Positions 16,817 to 25,836 are shown, counted from the first letter of the stretch. The stretch: 32,198 nucleotides of DNA from Spirochaetes bacterium GWB1_27_13 (GCA_001829125.1 MIAN01000234.1:1-32198), one strand, 5' to 3'. Program-made: numbers and translations. The notes: generated by a model not told the origin, from the letters alone.

Positions 16817-17083
16817 TTATTTTCTTATGCCAAGTCTTTCTATTAAATCTCTATAACTATCAAGATTTTTCTTTTTAAGGTGGTCTAAGAATCTTCTTCT
16901 TCTACCAACTAACATTAAAAGACCTCTTCTTGAATGAAAATCTTTTGGATGGTCTTTAAAATGACCTGTTAAATACTTGATTCTTTCTGTCAAGAGTGCA
17001 ATTTGAACTTCTGTTGAACCTGTATTTTTTTCACTTTTTCCAAAGTCTTTTACAAGTTCTTTTTTTCTGTCTACGGTAATCAT
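16817..17083 (-). CDS. rpsO: 30S ribosomal protein S15
   Basis: Ribosomal protein S15, an early 16S rRNA-binding protein of the 30S platform. The sequence carries the family core [15 protein letters not shown], then HSRRGLL and IERLGIRK at the C-terminus. The ORF track starts five codons early at 17098. That ATG lies inside the ribosome site (AAGGAG, plus 17090-17095), which is spaced 6 bases from the ATG at 17083. I therefore choose 17083, giving [10 protein letters not shown] and 88 residues, the normal length. It is last in the rbfA-ribF-rpsO group. A hairpin lies in the 71-base gap after ribF and could carry S15 autoregulation. Confidence 0.97.
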   Translation of the reverse strand: MITVDRKKELVKDFGKSEKNTGSTEVQIALLTERIKYLTGHFKDHPKDFHSRRGLLMLVGRRRRFLDHLKKKNLDSYRDLIERLGIRK

Positions 17084-17121
17084 TAATTTCTCCTTCAAAA
17101 ATGTTTGTTATTTTTATTTAA

Positions 17122-17156
17122 AATGATAAGCAAGAATAACAAATCTCCTTATCATT
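17122..17156 (-). promoter_or_regulatory. hairpin between ribF and rpsO
   Basis: AATGATAAG (17122-17130) and CTTATCATT (17148-17156) form a perfect 9-bp stem with a 17-base loop. On the minus strand it starts at the ribF stop and lies in the rpsO leader. It may be a weak terminator, an mRNA processing site or an S15 leader element. Confidence 0.4.
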
Positions 17157-18027
17157 ATATTCCAAAATATTGTTTTGTTGTTTGCAAATCTCTTTCTATT
17201 TGCTTTTTCAACTCTTGTATATTCTCAAAGGTTGCATTATCTCTTATTTTTTTCAAAAAATCAACCTTTATTTTAAAATTGTAGTGAAATTCATTATAAC
17301 CAAACAAATTGGTTTCTACTACTTTATCATCAACATAAGTCATAGAAAAATATTCTTTTTCTTTTATATTTGTTTTAGAAATGTAAGTTCCTGCTTTTGG
17401 AAAAATTACATCATTATTATGAATATTCATAGTAGGAAAACCAATTGTTCTACCAATCTGTTGTCCTTTATTTACAATGCCCTCTATAAAAAAATTTCTT
17501 CCCATAAATTTATTTGCTTTTTCTACTTCACCTGCAAAAATCAACTCTTTTATAAGAGAAGTTGATACTTTTTCGTTATCTATATAAAGTGGTTCTATAA
17601 TAGAATAGTTTGAATTACTTTTAATTAAATTATTAACATTTCCTGCCTTATCTTTTCCAAAATTAAAATCTTTACCAATCACAAAATCATCAATATCAAA
17701 ATTGATTTTTAAAAGATTTATAAATTGATCAGGGAGAAGAGAGGAAAATTCGGGCGTATAGTCACATAAAATTAAATTTTTTATTCCAAGAGATTTAATA
17801 AACTCAATTCGTGTATTCAAGTCTAATACTGTTTTTTTATCTGGATTTTTACAAGGAAGGTTTTTATATGTTAGGACATAGTTTTCAAATTTTTCTTCTT
17901 TAGAAATTCTTAATAACTCATTTAATATCTTTTGATGTCCGAGATGAAAACTTTCAAAAAAGCCTATTGATATTATGCCTTCTTTTTTAATGTCATGTCT
18001 TTCAAATATAGTATTATAAACCTTCAT
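17155..18027 (-). CDS. ribF: bifunctional riboflavin kinase/FMN adenylyltransferase
   Basis: RibF converts riboflavin to FMN and then FAD in the cytoplasm. The N-terminal nucleotidyltransferase domain has GFFESFHLGH (22-31), matching the GxFDGxHxGH motif though with Glu-Ser in place of Asp-Gly. VIGKDFNFGK follows near 135. The C-terminal kinase domain has GRTIGFPTMNI near 195-205, with the PTxN magnesium/ATP motif, and VVETNLFGYN near 245 with the likely catalytic Glu. The 290-residue length is slightly short but normal. It lies 8 bases after rbfA and upstream of rpsO, a classic order from which truB has been lost. It supplies the FMN and FAD used by the glutamate synthases in this window. 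Confidence 0.94.
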   Translation of the reverse strand: MKVYNTIFERHDIKKEGIISIGFFESFHLGHQKILNELLRISKEEKFENYVLTYKNLPCKNPDKKTVLDLNTRIEFIKSLGIKNLILCDYTPEFSSLLPDQFINLLKINFDIDDFVIGKDFNFGKDKAGNVNNLIKSNSNYSIIEPLYIDNEKVSTSLIKELIFAGEVEKANKFMGRNFFIEGIVNKGQQIGRTIGFPTMNIHNNDVIFPKAGTYISKTNIKEKEYFSMTYVDDKVVETNLFGYNEFHYNFKIKVDFLKKIRDNATFENIQELKKQIERDLQTTKQYFGI

Positions 18028-18035
18028 ATCTATAT

Positions 18036-18440
18036 TTACTCTTCTTCTTCATTTTGAGAATTGTCTTTTGCTTCTTTTTGCTCTCGTTCTCTTCTTTCAT
18101 TTTCAATTTGTGCTAAAGTTTTATCTAATTGGAACGCTTTTTCTTCTTCTTCGTCATAACGAAATTCAATCTTTGGTGTAAATCTTAATTGAAGTCTTTC
18201 TCCAATAATTTTTTGAAAAAAACCAGCTGCACTATTTAGCCCATTTACAGCTTTATTTATATCTGCTTTATCACCAATGGTTGTAAAATATAAATGGCAA
18301 TAGTGTAAATCTTTGCTTAAAGTAATCCTTGAAATTGTCATAATTCTTGGGATTCTTGGGTCTTTTACTTCACCTAAAGTAATTATTTTCATTACTTCTT
18401 CTATAATTAAAGTTTTTATTCTTTCTGATTTGTATTTCAC
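18036..18440 (-). CDS. rbfA: ribosome-binding factor A
   Basis: RbfA is a KH-like assembly factor that helps mature the 5' end of 16S rRNA in the 30S subunit. The core contains GEVKDPRIPRIMTISRITLS, then YCHLYFTTIGDK and LRFTPKIEFRYDE. The C-terminus has a low-complexity charged tail ending EEEE, longer than in compact homologues (134 residues in all). Translation starts at GTG (18440-18438), with AAAGGGA about 6 bases upstream. A good promoter lies just above. It is first in rbfA-ribF-rpsO. The usual neighbours infB, truB and pnp are not present in the window. Confidence 0.92.
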   Translation of the reverse strand: MKYKSERIKTLIIEEVMKIITLGEVKDPRIPRIMTISRITLSKDLHYCHLYFTTIGDKADINKAVNGLNSAAGFFQKIIGERLQLRFTPKIEFRYDEEEEKAFQLDKTLAQIENERREREQKEAKDNSQNEEEE

Positions 18441-18468
18441 TTAATATCCCTTTACTATTTGATTTTCT

Positions 18469-18497
18469 AATTTATCCAATTGAAGACGATTTGTCAA
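18469..18497 (-). promoter_or_regulatory. promoter of rbfA-ribF-rpsO
   Basis: On the minus strand a perfect TTGACA (plus 18492-18497), a 17-base spacer and TAAATT (plus 18469-18474, a 4/6 match). The start point would be about 20 bases before the GTG of rbfA. Confidence 0.6.
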
Positions 18498-18606
18498 GTT
18501 TTTAAAGAATCTTTTTCTTTTAATTTTTTTAATCTTCCAAATGAATAATATTTACCAATAATTAAATCGCATTCATTTGTTTGAGTATATAAGTTATATA
18601 TACTAT

Positions 18607-18640
18607 AAATTAATGAAATTGTCACCAATTTCATTAATTT
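18607..18640 (-). terminator. 15-bp perfect inverted repeat, probable terminator of the phosphorelay operon
   Basis: AAATTAATGAAATTG (18607-18621) and CAATTTCATTAATTT (18626-18640) pair perfectly around a TCAC loop. It lies 115 bases downstream of the kinase stop. The stem is AT-rich and no long T tract follows on the minus strand, so the terminator reading is tentative. Confidence 0.45.
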
Positions 18641-18754
18641 TAGGTATATAATCAACCTCGGATAACTCATTGTTATATAATAGATTATAATTATTATTAT
18701 TAATTTATTTTATACTAAGAATTTTGACAAACTCAACTCGTTTGATTATAAAAT

Positions 18755-21679
18755 CTATTTTATTGGCAGTCTTATTGTAAATTTAGTACCAACATTTTCT
18801 TTTGTTGCAACACTTATTTTCCCACTGAGTTCTTCGACTTCATTTTTTACTACATCAAGACCGACTCCTCTGCCAGATAAATCAGTTACATGATCTTTAG
18901 AACTAAAATCTGGAGAAAATATAAAATTAATCAGTTTCAAATTTGTAATATTATCGTTTTCTGAAATTAAAGATTTTTGTATAGCTTTTCTTCGTATTGC
19001 CTCAAAATCAATACCTTTTCCGTTATCTATAACTTCTATATAATAATCTGTGTTATCTTTATAAATTTCAAGCTTTATTAAACTTTTTTGAGTTTTATTG
19101 ATTGTCAGTTTTTCAAATTTATCTTCAATTCCATGATCCAAAGCATTCCTGATAAGATGAATAATAGAGTTTTTAATTTTATTTAGATAAGGAAAATCAA
19201 AGAGTGTGGTATAATATTTAAATTCTACTTCTTTATCTATTTTAACGGATATATTATCAACCATATCTTTTAATGTCATAAGAAATTTGTCAAGCAAGGC
19301 TTTTGGTGAGTTATTATATTCATCAATATCAAGTTTGCAGAAAAGTCTAAATTTATCTAATAGCCTATCAATTATTTGGATTTCTTTAAGTAATAAATCG
19401 ACAAGATTATTGATTTTTTCTTTTATATTCTCAATATTTTGAGAATCCTTGTAAGAGGAAAGTTGATCCTCGATAATATGAGTTATTTCTGCTAATTGCT
19501 TTAAATCAAGAGCATACGCAGCACCTTTTAAAGAATGTAGATGCCTAAAAATATGTTGTCGTGCTTCATCATCTTTTAAAATATCAATGTTTTGATTTAG
19601 TTCACTTAGAACATTATTTGTTTCATTAATAAAGTCTATAAAAACTTGTGGACCTTGTTTAAGAATAGCAGATATAGCACTTATTTCAGCATCTTTTCTA
19701 TTTTTCTCTTTCTCAAGTTCTTTTTCTGCTTTTATAACTAATGTCTTATCTTCAAACAAAACCATAACATTTTCAATTGCATTATTATTATAAATTCTTT
19801 GAAAATTTATATTAACAAAAAAATCTTCATTTGTATCAGACCTGTTTATTTTTATATACTGATCTTTTAACGGGTTTATAAGCATTAACATTTCCATTTC
19901 AGTATTTATATTTGTAAATAATGAATTTAAAAAGAAAGTCATATACTCTCTTTCATTTTTATTTTTATCATTATCTGGATAAATAAAGTCAATAAAATTC
20001 TTTCCTGCAATTTCTTCTTTACCAAATAAATGAGTAAGATAATTTGAATATTGATTACTGATCTTAAAGTTTTTATCAATTAACAAAAGTCCTTCTTTTA
20101 TATTTTCAAGATATTTTTTATTTTCCTCAAACTTTACTTCTTGTAACTGAGTAATTAACTCAAGTTCTTGCTTTTTTCTTTCTGTCGATATTAGTTTTTC
20201 CTGATAATCTTTTACTTCATTTATCATTTTATTAAAGTTATCAGTTAGAACACCTATCTCATTATGAGACTTTTGTTCAATATAATAAGAATAATCACCT
20301 TCAGCAATCTTTTTTGTTGCATTTACGAGTAATTCGATTGGGTTTGTAAAAGTTTTACTGAATGAAAAAGAAATTATTATTATTATTATCAAAAAAATAA
20401 ATGTTATTACAGAAATAATAAAAACAATATCTATAATTGGCTTTAAAAATTGGGATTGCGGGTGAAAATATATAAATTTTACACCAGACAAATCACTTCC
20501 ATCTACAATAGTCATATATCGTTTATTATCAAAAGTAATATAATTTATTTTAGTTTTATTGATATTTATATCATGACGAAAATTTATCGATAAAAACAAA
20601 TCATATAGTTTGTCTTTTTTTTCCATATCTGTATTTTTATTTAAAACGAAACTATTTGATGAACTATTATAACTATAAAAAAAATCTACAAGGTCTTGAT
20701 TATTTTTATTGATTTTTTTGATTATTTGATTTTCAAAGATTTCTTTTTCTATTTCTTCTGGAAAATGGTAGAGTAAATCCTTGATATAATCTTTTTGTAA
20801 AATTGTTTTATCAGTAATAAGCATTCGGTAATCATTAAAATTTAATAACTCATCATTAGGATTTGGGCTGTCTTTTCCAAGAATATAGATTTTTTTATTT
20901 TCATCATAATTATAATAATCGTCTGATATAGGGTGATTGTAACTTATAATATTGTTAAACTTATCAAGTACATAAAGAGTACCAAATTTTAATTCATCAA
21001 TGTTTTCAAAATATTTTTCTATATAGCCACTCTTAAAAACAACTATAATAAATTTAGCAAATGTATCAGAAGGATTTACAGGAGGGTCTTTGTAATATGG
21101 TGCTATCATTACAGGATTTTTACCCTCATATCCTGAGATGACATTTTCTTTAAAGAGTCCGAATACAGTTTTTATTTGATTATCATTTTTTATCTGTTTA
21201 TAAAGAATATCCTGTTTTAAAACATCTATATTTGGCGGAACCTGATTGATACCCGAAAAATGAATTTTATATGGGGTGTTATTATTAATTGAAGTTCTAT
21301 CTAATTCGACAAGGTACAGTCTTCCCTCTATCTTTTCTTCCATTGTTTTTCGGATGCCACCAATTTGTGTTTCTGAACCTATAAGTTTTTCGGATATATT
21401 TATTTCTTCAGAACCGTTTTTATATTGAGGTGCATTGAGACCTTCTACAACTTCAGGTATTGTAAATAAATTAGCAAGTGTACGCGAGTTTTGTTCGTAG
21501 GAAATGTCCAAATTCATTTTAACTTGAGAAATAATCATTGAATAAAGTTTAAAATTCTGATTTTCTAGATACGAAAATATTCTAATACTTATAATAATGA
21601 TTAAGACTATTATAGGTAATATTGCGACAGGGATAATAAATTTTAAGAGATCCCACCTGATTTTAGTATTTTTTTTCAT
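18755..21679 (-). CDS. membrane sensor histidine kinase with HAMP, PAS-like, HPt and CheA-type ATPase domains
   Basis: A 974-residue membrane sensor kinase. Membrane segments near 13-38 and 411-436 bracket a long periplasmic sensor region of the Cache type (inferred from size and position). HAMP follows at about 437-490 (TNPIELLVNATKKIAEGDY), then a coiled coil and a PAS-like domain near 520-640 (IKEGLLLIDKNFKI). An HPt domain holds His715 in HLHSLKGAAYALDL. The CheA-type HATPase domain has LIRNALDHGIE near 845, DNGKGI near 890 and GRGVGLDVV near 940, and runs to the C-terminus. There is no CheW-like domain and no receiver, so it is not a chemotaxis CheA. It probably autophosphorylates His715 and passes phosphate to the CheY-like protein of the same operon. 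It starts 11 bases after cheX. The signal sensed is unknown. Confidence 0.88.
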   Translation of the reverse strand: MKKNTKIRWDLLKFIIPVAILPIIVLIIIISIRIFSYLENQNFKLYSMIISQVKMNLDISYEQNSRTLANLFTIPEVVEGLNAPQYKNGSEEINISEKLIGSETQIGGIRKTMEEKIEGRLYLVELDRTSINNNTPYKIHFSGINQVPPNIDVLKQDILYKQIKNDNQIKTVFGLFKENVISGYEGKNPVMIAPYYKDPPVNPSDTFAKFIIVVFKSGYIEKYFENIDELKFGTLYVLDKFNNIISYNHPISDDYYNYDENKKIYILGKDSPNPNDELLNFNDYRMLITDKTILQKDYIKDLLYHFPEEIEKEIFENQIIKKINKNNQDLVDFFYSYNSSSNSFVLNKNTDMEKKDKLYDLFLSINFRHDININKTKINYITFDNKRYMTIVDGSDLSGVKFIYFHPQSQFLKPIIDIVFIISVITFIFLIIIIIISFSFSKTFTNPIELLVNATKKIAEGDYSYYIEQKSHNEIGVLTDNFNKMINEVKDYQEKLISTERKKQELELITQLQEVKFEENKKYLENIKEGLLLIDKNFKISNQYSNYLTHLFGKEEIAGKNFIDFIYPDNDKNKNEREYMTFFLNSLFTNINTEMEMLMLINPLKDQYIKINRSDTNEDFFVNINFQRIYNNNAIENVMVLFEDKTLVIKAEKELEKEKNRKDAEISAISAILKQGPQVFIDFINETNNVLSELNQNIDILKDDEARQHIFRHLHSLKGAAYALDLKQLAEITHIIEDQLSSYKDSQNIENIKEKINNLVDLLLKEIQIIDRLLDKFRLFCKLDIDEYNNSPKALLDKFLMTLKDMVDNISVKIDKEVEFKYYTTLFDFPYLNKIKNSIIHLIRNALDHGIEDKFEKLTINKTQKSLIKLEIYKDNTDYYIEVIDNGKGIDFEAIRRKAIQKSLISENDNITNLKLINFIFSPDFSSKDHVTDLSGRGVGLDVVKNEVEELSGKISVATKENVGTKFTIRLPIK

Positions 21680-21690
21680 ATTTTACTCTA

Positions 21691-22155
21691 TTATACTTTC
21701 ATATCTCTCATTGACACATTTACAGAAAAATCACCAAATTCAGATTGAAATGGGATTGATATTACAGGTACCCCTTTAGGCCAATTGATATTATATGAAT
21801 TTCCTGTAATAACACCAGGTAAAGATATTTCGATTCTGTAATCTTCGAGATCTTTTTTGGCATTTCCAGCTATAATATTGACCATCTCACCAACCCCATC
21901 TATAACTTCATTTGTGATAGCCATAAATGATAAACCTGAAAATTTGGAAACCATTTTTATAGCAGTTTCTCTTGAGAAAGTAAGAACTACTGCACCAACT
22001 GTATCTCCTGCAAGACCAATAATAGCAGAAACTTCTTTTAATTCATTAGGGTCTTTAAGAAGTACTGGTGGAGAAACAGTAACTGAAACATTAAGATACT
22101 CTTTAAAAAGATTCATGGAAGCATTTAAAAATGGATTTATATACATAGCCTTCAT
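21691..22155 (-). CDS. cheX: CheX-type CheY-P phosphatase
   Basis: A 154-residue cytoplasmic protein of the CheC/CheX/FliY phosphatase family. The catalytic ExxN motif is visible as Glu90 and Asn93 in VGEMVNIIAGNAKKDL, and only one such motif is present, as in dimeric CheX. GLAGDTVGAVVLTFS near 47-61 is the usual preceding strand-turn. Family members dephosphorylate CheY-P. Lying between the CheY-like gene (12-base gap) and the kinase (11-base gap), it is most simply the off-switch of this phosphorelay. RBS GGAG lies 7 bases before the ATG. Confidence 0.88.
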   Translation of the reverse strand: MKAMYINPFLNASMNLFKEYLNVSVTVSPPVLLKDPNELKEVSAIIGLAGDTVGAVVLTFSRETAIKMVSKFSGLSFMAITNEVIDGVGEMVNIIAGNAKKDLEDYRIEISLPGVITGNSYNINWPKGVPVISIPFQSEFGDFSVNVSMRDMKV

Positions 22156-22167
22156 ATTAATTCTCCA

Positions 22168-22536
22168 TTAAGTAAGATATTTTGATATTTTTTCAAGAAA
22201 AATTTCAGCTTTTACTGGTTTTACAATGTAATTTGTAACACCTGAAGTAATCGCTTCCATCACATTATACTTTGCCGCTTCAGAGGTTATCATTACGACT
22301 GGAGTAAGACTATATTTTTCCATAGACCTAATTATTTTAACAAATTGAAGTCCATTTAGATGAGGCATATTCCAGTCTACAATAAATAAACCGATATTGT
22401 TTGAGTTTGCTAATTGTAAAGCTTTTTCTCCATCTTCTGCATCAATAATGTCTTCGTCTTTACAACCTGCTTCTAATAAAATATTTCTGTGAATCCTTCT
22501 CATTGTTGAGGAATCATCTATAATTAAAACTTTCAC
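22168..22536 (-). CDS. cheY: CheY-like single-domain response regulator
   Basis: A receiver-only response regulator. The acidic pair DD (7-8), phospho-acceptor Asp54 in LFIVDWNMP, Thr84 in MITSEA and Lys106 in YIVKP are all present. The ORF track starts four codons earlier at a TTG (22548), but that codon overlaps the ribosome site GGAGGA (22541-22546). The GTG at 22536 is spaced 4 bases from it and gives MKVLIIDDSSTMRR, the usual CheY N-terminus, 122 residues long. It has no output domain, so it acts by protein contact. It is the first gene of the operon with cheX and the kinase, which together make a complete phosphorylation and dephosphorylation circuit. Confidence 0.92.
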   Translation of the reverse strand: MKVLIIDDSSTMRRIHRNILLEAGCKDEDIIDAEDGEKALQLANSNNIGLFIVDWNMPHLNGLQFVKIIRSMEKYSLTPVVMITSEAAKYNVMEAITSGVTNYIVKPVKAEIFLEKISKYLT

Positions 22537-22585
22537 TGTTTCCTCCAATTTTATTGATTATTTTATCCATACTAACCAATATTAA

Positions 22586-22626
22586 ATACTTTATATAAAG
22601 TATATGCCCATCATATAAAAAGTCAA
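22586..22626 (-). promoter_or_regulatory. promoter of cheY-cheX-kinase with overlapping 18-bp palindrome
   Basis: On the minus strand TTGACT (plus 22621-22626), a 16-base spacer and TATACT (plus 22599-22604). The perfect palindrome ATACTTTATATAAAGTAT (22586-22603) overlaps the -10 box and the predicted start point, as a repressor operator would. Confidence 0.6.
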
Positions 22627-22725
22627 GAAAATTATGATAAAATAATGAAAAGAAATTAATTATGGTATTACAAATAATACTATTAAATTTATAATTTTTT
22701 TCTAATTCCATTCTCCATAAACAAC

Positions 22726-22753
22726 AAAAGGGATGTCTTGCGACATCCCTTTT
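22726..22753 (-). terminator. terminator of pckG
   Basis: A perfect 12-bp stem (AAAAGGGATGTC with GACATCCCTTTT) with a four-base loop. The minus strand continues TTTTGTTG and the plus strand has a five-T tract. It lies 18 bases beyond the pckG stop. Confidence 0.9.
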
Positions 22754-22770
22754 TATAATTAAAACTCAAA

Positions 22771-24570
22771 TTATGAATTAAGTCTTTTTTCAAGATCATT
22801 AAGTTCATCGTTGAGTTCTTTTGGTAAGTGTGAGCCAAATTTAGCATAATGTTCTTTGATACCAGGAATTTCTTTTTTCCATTCATCATTGCTTACTGCT
22901 AATACAGCTTTTACTTCATCTTCTGTAATTTTCATACCAGAAACATCAAGTGCGTCAACTGTTGGTACAAAACCAATAGATTTCTTTTCAGCTTTGCCTG
23001 TACCGCTAACTCTTTCGATAATCCATTTTAATACTCTTGAGTTTTCACCGTATCCTGGCCACAACCATTTACCTTCTGCTGTTTTTCTAAACCAGTTTAC
23101 ATAGAAAATCTTTGGTAATTTTGATTGATCAGTTGCTTTTTTACCAGTATTAATCCAGTGTCCAAAATAGTCGCCCATATTGTATCCACAGAATGGTAAC
23201 ATAGCAAATGGGTCTCTTCTTAATTGTCCAAGTCCACCAGCAGCAGCAGCAGTCATTTCACTTGCAACAACAGAACCCATAAATACACCATGATTCCAGC
23301 TAAAAGCTTCATGAACTAATGGAACAACAGATGCTCTTCTACCACCAAAAAGAATAGCAGAAATTGGAACACCATTTGGATCTTCCCAAGCAGGATCAAT
23401 TGCAGGACATTGTGAAGCAGGAGCTGTAAATCTTGCGTTTGGATGTGAAGAAGGTCTTCCGCAACCTGGAGTCCATTCTTTACCTTGCCAATCTGTTAAT
23501 TTAGCTGGCTCATCATCTGTCATTTGTTCCCACCAAACATCACCATCTGGAGTTAAAGCAACATTTGTAAATATTGTATTTTTTTCGAGTGATAACATAG
23601 CATTTGGGTTTGATTTCATAGAAGTACCTGGAGCTACACCAAAGAAACCTGCTTCTGGGTTGATAGCATAAAGTCTTCCATCTTTACCAAATTTCATCCA
23701 AGCAATATCATCGCCAATACATTCTACTTTCCAACCAGGTATTGTAGGGATAAGCATAGCGAGGTTTGTTTTACCACAAGCTGAAGGGAATGCAGCTGCA
23801 ATATATTTTTTTTCACCATTTGGAGGAGTGATGCCAAGAATAAGCATGTGTTCTGCAAGCCAACCTTCTTCTCTAGCCATAGAAGTAGCGATTCTAAGAG
23901 CAAAACATTTTTTACCAAGTAACGCATTTCCACCATAACCAGAACCAAAAGACCAAATAATTTTTTCTTCTGGGAAGTGAGTGATGTATTTGATTGGGTT
24001 ACAAGGCCAAAGAACATCTTTTTCTCCAGCGATTAATGGTTTACCAACTGAGTGAACACATTGAACAAATTCGCCGTTATCACCAAGAACATCGAGTACT
24101 TTTTTACCCATTCTTGTCATTATTCTCATATTTACAGCAACATAAGCTGAATCAGAAAGTTCAACGCCAATATGAGAAATTGGAGAACCAATAGGACCCA
24201 TACTGAAAGGAATAACATACATTGTTCTACCTTTCATACAACCATCATAAAGACCTTTCATAATGATTTTCATTTCTGCTGGGTCTTTCCAGTAGTTTGT
24301 TGGACCTGCTTCTTCTTTTGTTTTTGAACAGATGAATGTTCTTTCTTCAACTCTCGCTACATCTGCAGGGTCTGATTTAGCATAGAAACTTCCAGGTTTT
24401 TTGTCTTCGCTAAGTTTAATAAAAGTACCAGCTTTTACTAACTCATCACAAAGCTTGTTGTATTCTTCTTGAGAACCGTCACACCAGTAAATTTTGTCTG
24501 GTTTACACATAGCTGCAATTTCTTCGACCCATTTGATCAATTTTTGATTTTTGGTCATATTGTTTTCCAT
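22771..24570 (-). CDS. pckG: phosphoenolpyruvate carboxykinase (GTP)
   Basis: GTP-dependent PEPCK interconverts oxaloacetate plus GTP with phosphoenolpyruvate, CO2 and GDP in the cytoplasm. In fermentative anaerobes it often runs in the carboxylating direction. The 599-residue length is typical. The P-loop FPSACGKTN near 261-269 contains the active-site Cys typical of the GTP class. [12 protein letters not shown] near 287 is the kinase-2 motif with metal-binding Asp residues. [13 protein letters not shown] near 210 and [13 protein letters not shown] near 310 are further family signatures. AAGGAG lies 6 bases before the chosen ATG. It has its own terminator, and a 7-bp inverted repeat lies 46 bases upstream. 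Codon use is less AT-extreme than in the accessory genes, as expected for a highly expressed enzyme. Confidence 0.97.
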   Translation of the reverse strand: MENNMTKNQKLIKWVEEIAAMCKPDKIYWCDGSQEEYNKLCDELVKAGTFIKLSEDKKPGSFYAKSDPADVARVEERTFICSKTKEEAGPTNYWKDPAEMKIIMKGLYDGCMKGRTMYVIPFSMGPIGSPISHIGVELSDSAYVAVNMRIMTRMGKKVLDVLGDNGEFVQCVHSVGKPLIAGEKDVLWPCNPIKYITHFPEEKIIWSFGSGYGGNALLGKKCFALRIATSMAREEGWLAEHMLILGITPPNGEKKYIAAAFPSACGKTNLAMLIPTIPGWKVECIGDDIAWMKFGKDGRLYAINPEAGFFGVAPGTSMKSNPNAMLSLEKNTIFTNVALTPDGDVWWEQMTDDEPAKLTDWQGKEWTPGCGRPSSHPNARFTAPASQCPAIDPAWEDPNGVPISAILFGGRRASVVPLVHEAFSWNHGVFMGSVVASEMTAAAAGGLGQLRRDPFAMLPFCGYNMGDYFGHWINTGKKATDQSKLPKIFYVNWFRKTAEGKWLWPGYGENSRVLKWIIERVSGTGKAEKKSIGFVPTVDALDVSGMKITEDEVKAVLAVSNDEWKKEIPGIKEHYAKFGSHLPKELNDELNDLEKRLNS

Positions 24571-24615
24571 TGATTACTCCTTGATATATTTTTTTTAATA
24601 TAAGTGGTATTTCAA

Positions 24616-24632
24616 AACCATAAAATATGGTT
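24616..24632. repeat. AACCATA-AAA-TATGGTT inverted repeat upstream of pckG
   Basis: A perfect 7-bp dyad around a 3-base spacer, 46 bases upstream of the pckG start. It could be a regulator-binding site. No clear promoter could be placed beside it. Confidence 0.4.
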
Positions 24633-24653
24633 ACTAGGAACTAATTATGATTT

Positions 24654-24688
24654 AAGACCTATCATGTTTTTGAAACATAGCAGATCTT
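24654..24688 (-). terminator. imperfect hairpin downstream of birA
   Basis: AAGACCTATCATGTTT pairs with AAACATAGCAGATCTT through a 16-position stem with about three mismatches. It starts 6 bases beyond the birA stop. No long T tract follows on the minus strand, so termination is only probable. Confidence 0.4.
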
Positions 24689-24693
24689 AGTTG

Positions 24694-25422
24694 TTATATT
24701 AAATTTACATCACCAGCCAAAACGTCAATAATTTGTTCATCGATTTTTAATTTAAGAATGCCGTCTTCGTCAATATCAAAAACTTCACCGCTCTTGACTT
24801 CGCCATTCATAATCCATTCGACTTTTTTGCCGATTATTTTGCTATATTTCACCCATTCTTTTTTAATTTTTTTAATGCCATCATAACCGAAGAATATAGT
24901 AAAATATTTTGATAATTTATCTAAGTATAACTCGCTAAACTTTTTTAAATCAAAGTCTTTTCCTAGAATCATAGAAACTGAGGTGGCTTTTTTACCAACG
25001 CCAGACAGGTCTTCTTTTGTGGAATTAACATTTACGCCAATGCCTACAATAAGTTTTTCCATTTTTGTAGTTTTCCAAATGGATTCTGCCAAAACACCAG
25101 AGATTTTTTCATCGTTTATATAAATGTCATTGGGCCATTTAATCCAAGAATTATGAACGCCAATTTCATCAAATAATTCGACGAGTGCCACAGAAATACA
25201 GGCAATATACCAATTGAAATTTAAAATTGATTTTTTTGGTTTAAATAATATTGATAAAGCGAGATTTTTATTTTCAAAACAAAACCATTTACGATTTTCT
25301 CTACCTCTGCCAGTTGTTTGGTTAAACGAGTAAACAATAGTCTTATCTTCAAATTCGTTTTGCTTTAAAAACGAGTTTGTAGAATCTACTTCTTCTAAAT
25401 AAACAATATTAAATAAACTCAA
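24694..25422 (-). CDS. birA: biotin--[acetyl-CoA-carboxylase] ligase, no DNA-binding domain
   Basis: Biotin protein ligase activates biotin with ATP and attaches it to a lysine of biotin carboxyl carrier proteins. The 242-residue protein starts directly at the catalytic domain (VDSTNSFLK at 12-20). It then has GRGRENRKW (38-46), the biotinoyl-AMP loop, and KWPNDIYIN near 98-106 followed by ISGVLAES. A short C-terminal SH3-like domain closes it. It lacks the N-terminal winged helix of bifunctional BirA, so it is class I and should not repress transcription. The start is TTG at 25422, forced by the absence of an upstream Met codon in frame, with only a weak AGG upstream. A very good promoter lies at 25450-25478. 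Confidence 0.92.
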   Translation of the reverse strand: MSLFNIVYLEEVDSTNSFLKQNEFEDKTIVYSFNQTTGRGRENRKWFCFENKNLALSILFKPKKSILNFNWYIACISVALVELFDEIGVHNSWIKWPNDIYINDEKISGVLAESIWKTTKMEKLIVGIGVNVNSTKEDLSGVGKKATSVSMILGKDFDLKKFSELYLDKLSKYFTIFFGYDGIKKIKKEWVKYSKIIGKKVEWIMNGEVKSGEVFDIDEDGILKLKIDEQIIDVLAGDVNLI

Positions 25423-25449
25423 TGTGGTAACCTAAACTGTATTTTTATT

Positions 25450-25478
25450 GTTATATACAAAAATTTTTATTTTGTCAA
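25450..25478 (-). promoter_or_regulatory. promoter of birA
   Basis: On the minus strand a perfect TTGACA (plus 25473-25478), a 17-base spacer and TATAAC (plus 25450-25455, 5/6). The leader before the TTG start would be about 20 nt. Confidence 0.75.
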
Positions 25479-25836
25479 AAAAATAAAGATTAATTTTTTA
25501 AATTTTTGATAAATTTTACATTTGTACGATAATTTGAAATTTTAGAATTTTTTTATTAAAAATCAAAATATTCTAAATATTTATTATAAAACTAGTTAAG
25601 TTGATATTTCTTAAAACAGATTTTTTCTAAAAAAATGATGAGGTTATACATTATTAATTAAATTTTGAATTTATTAATTTAAATAATTTGAAAGAAAGTG
25701 ACAACTAAAAAAGATAGATTTATTTAATTAAAATAATTAAATGATAATAAAAACTTTTTTTATTTCAAAATACAAAAAATATATTATAATATATCTAAAT
25801 CTAATGTTAAATTAGAAAATTTTAAGTATATTTCGA

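Larger units (their letters stand above)
18441..18754. other. 314-bp non-coding gap between the phosphorelay operon and rbfA
   Basis: It holds the rbfA promoter near its left end and a strong AT-rich inverted repeat at 18607-18640. I see no gene in the remainder on either strand. Confidence 0.6.

Noticed and set aside
18755-21679. Calling the kinase CheA
   Set aside because: It has membrane segments, HAMP and PAS-like parts, and lacks the CheW-like and separate dimerisation domains of CheA.
22514-22711. 65-codon minus-strand frame overlapping the cheY start
   Set aside because: It covers the cheY promoter and palindrome, has no ribosome site and no recognisable content.
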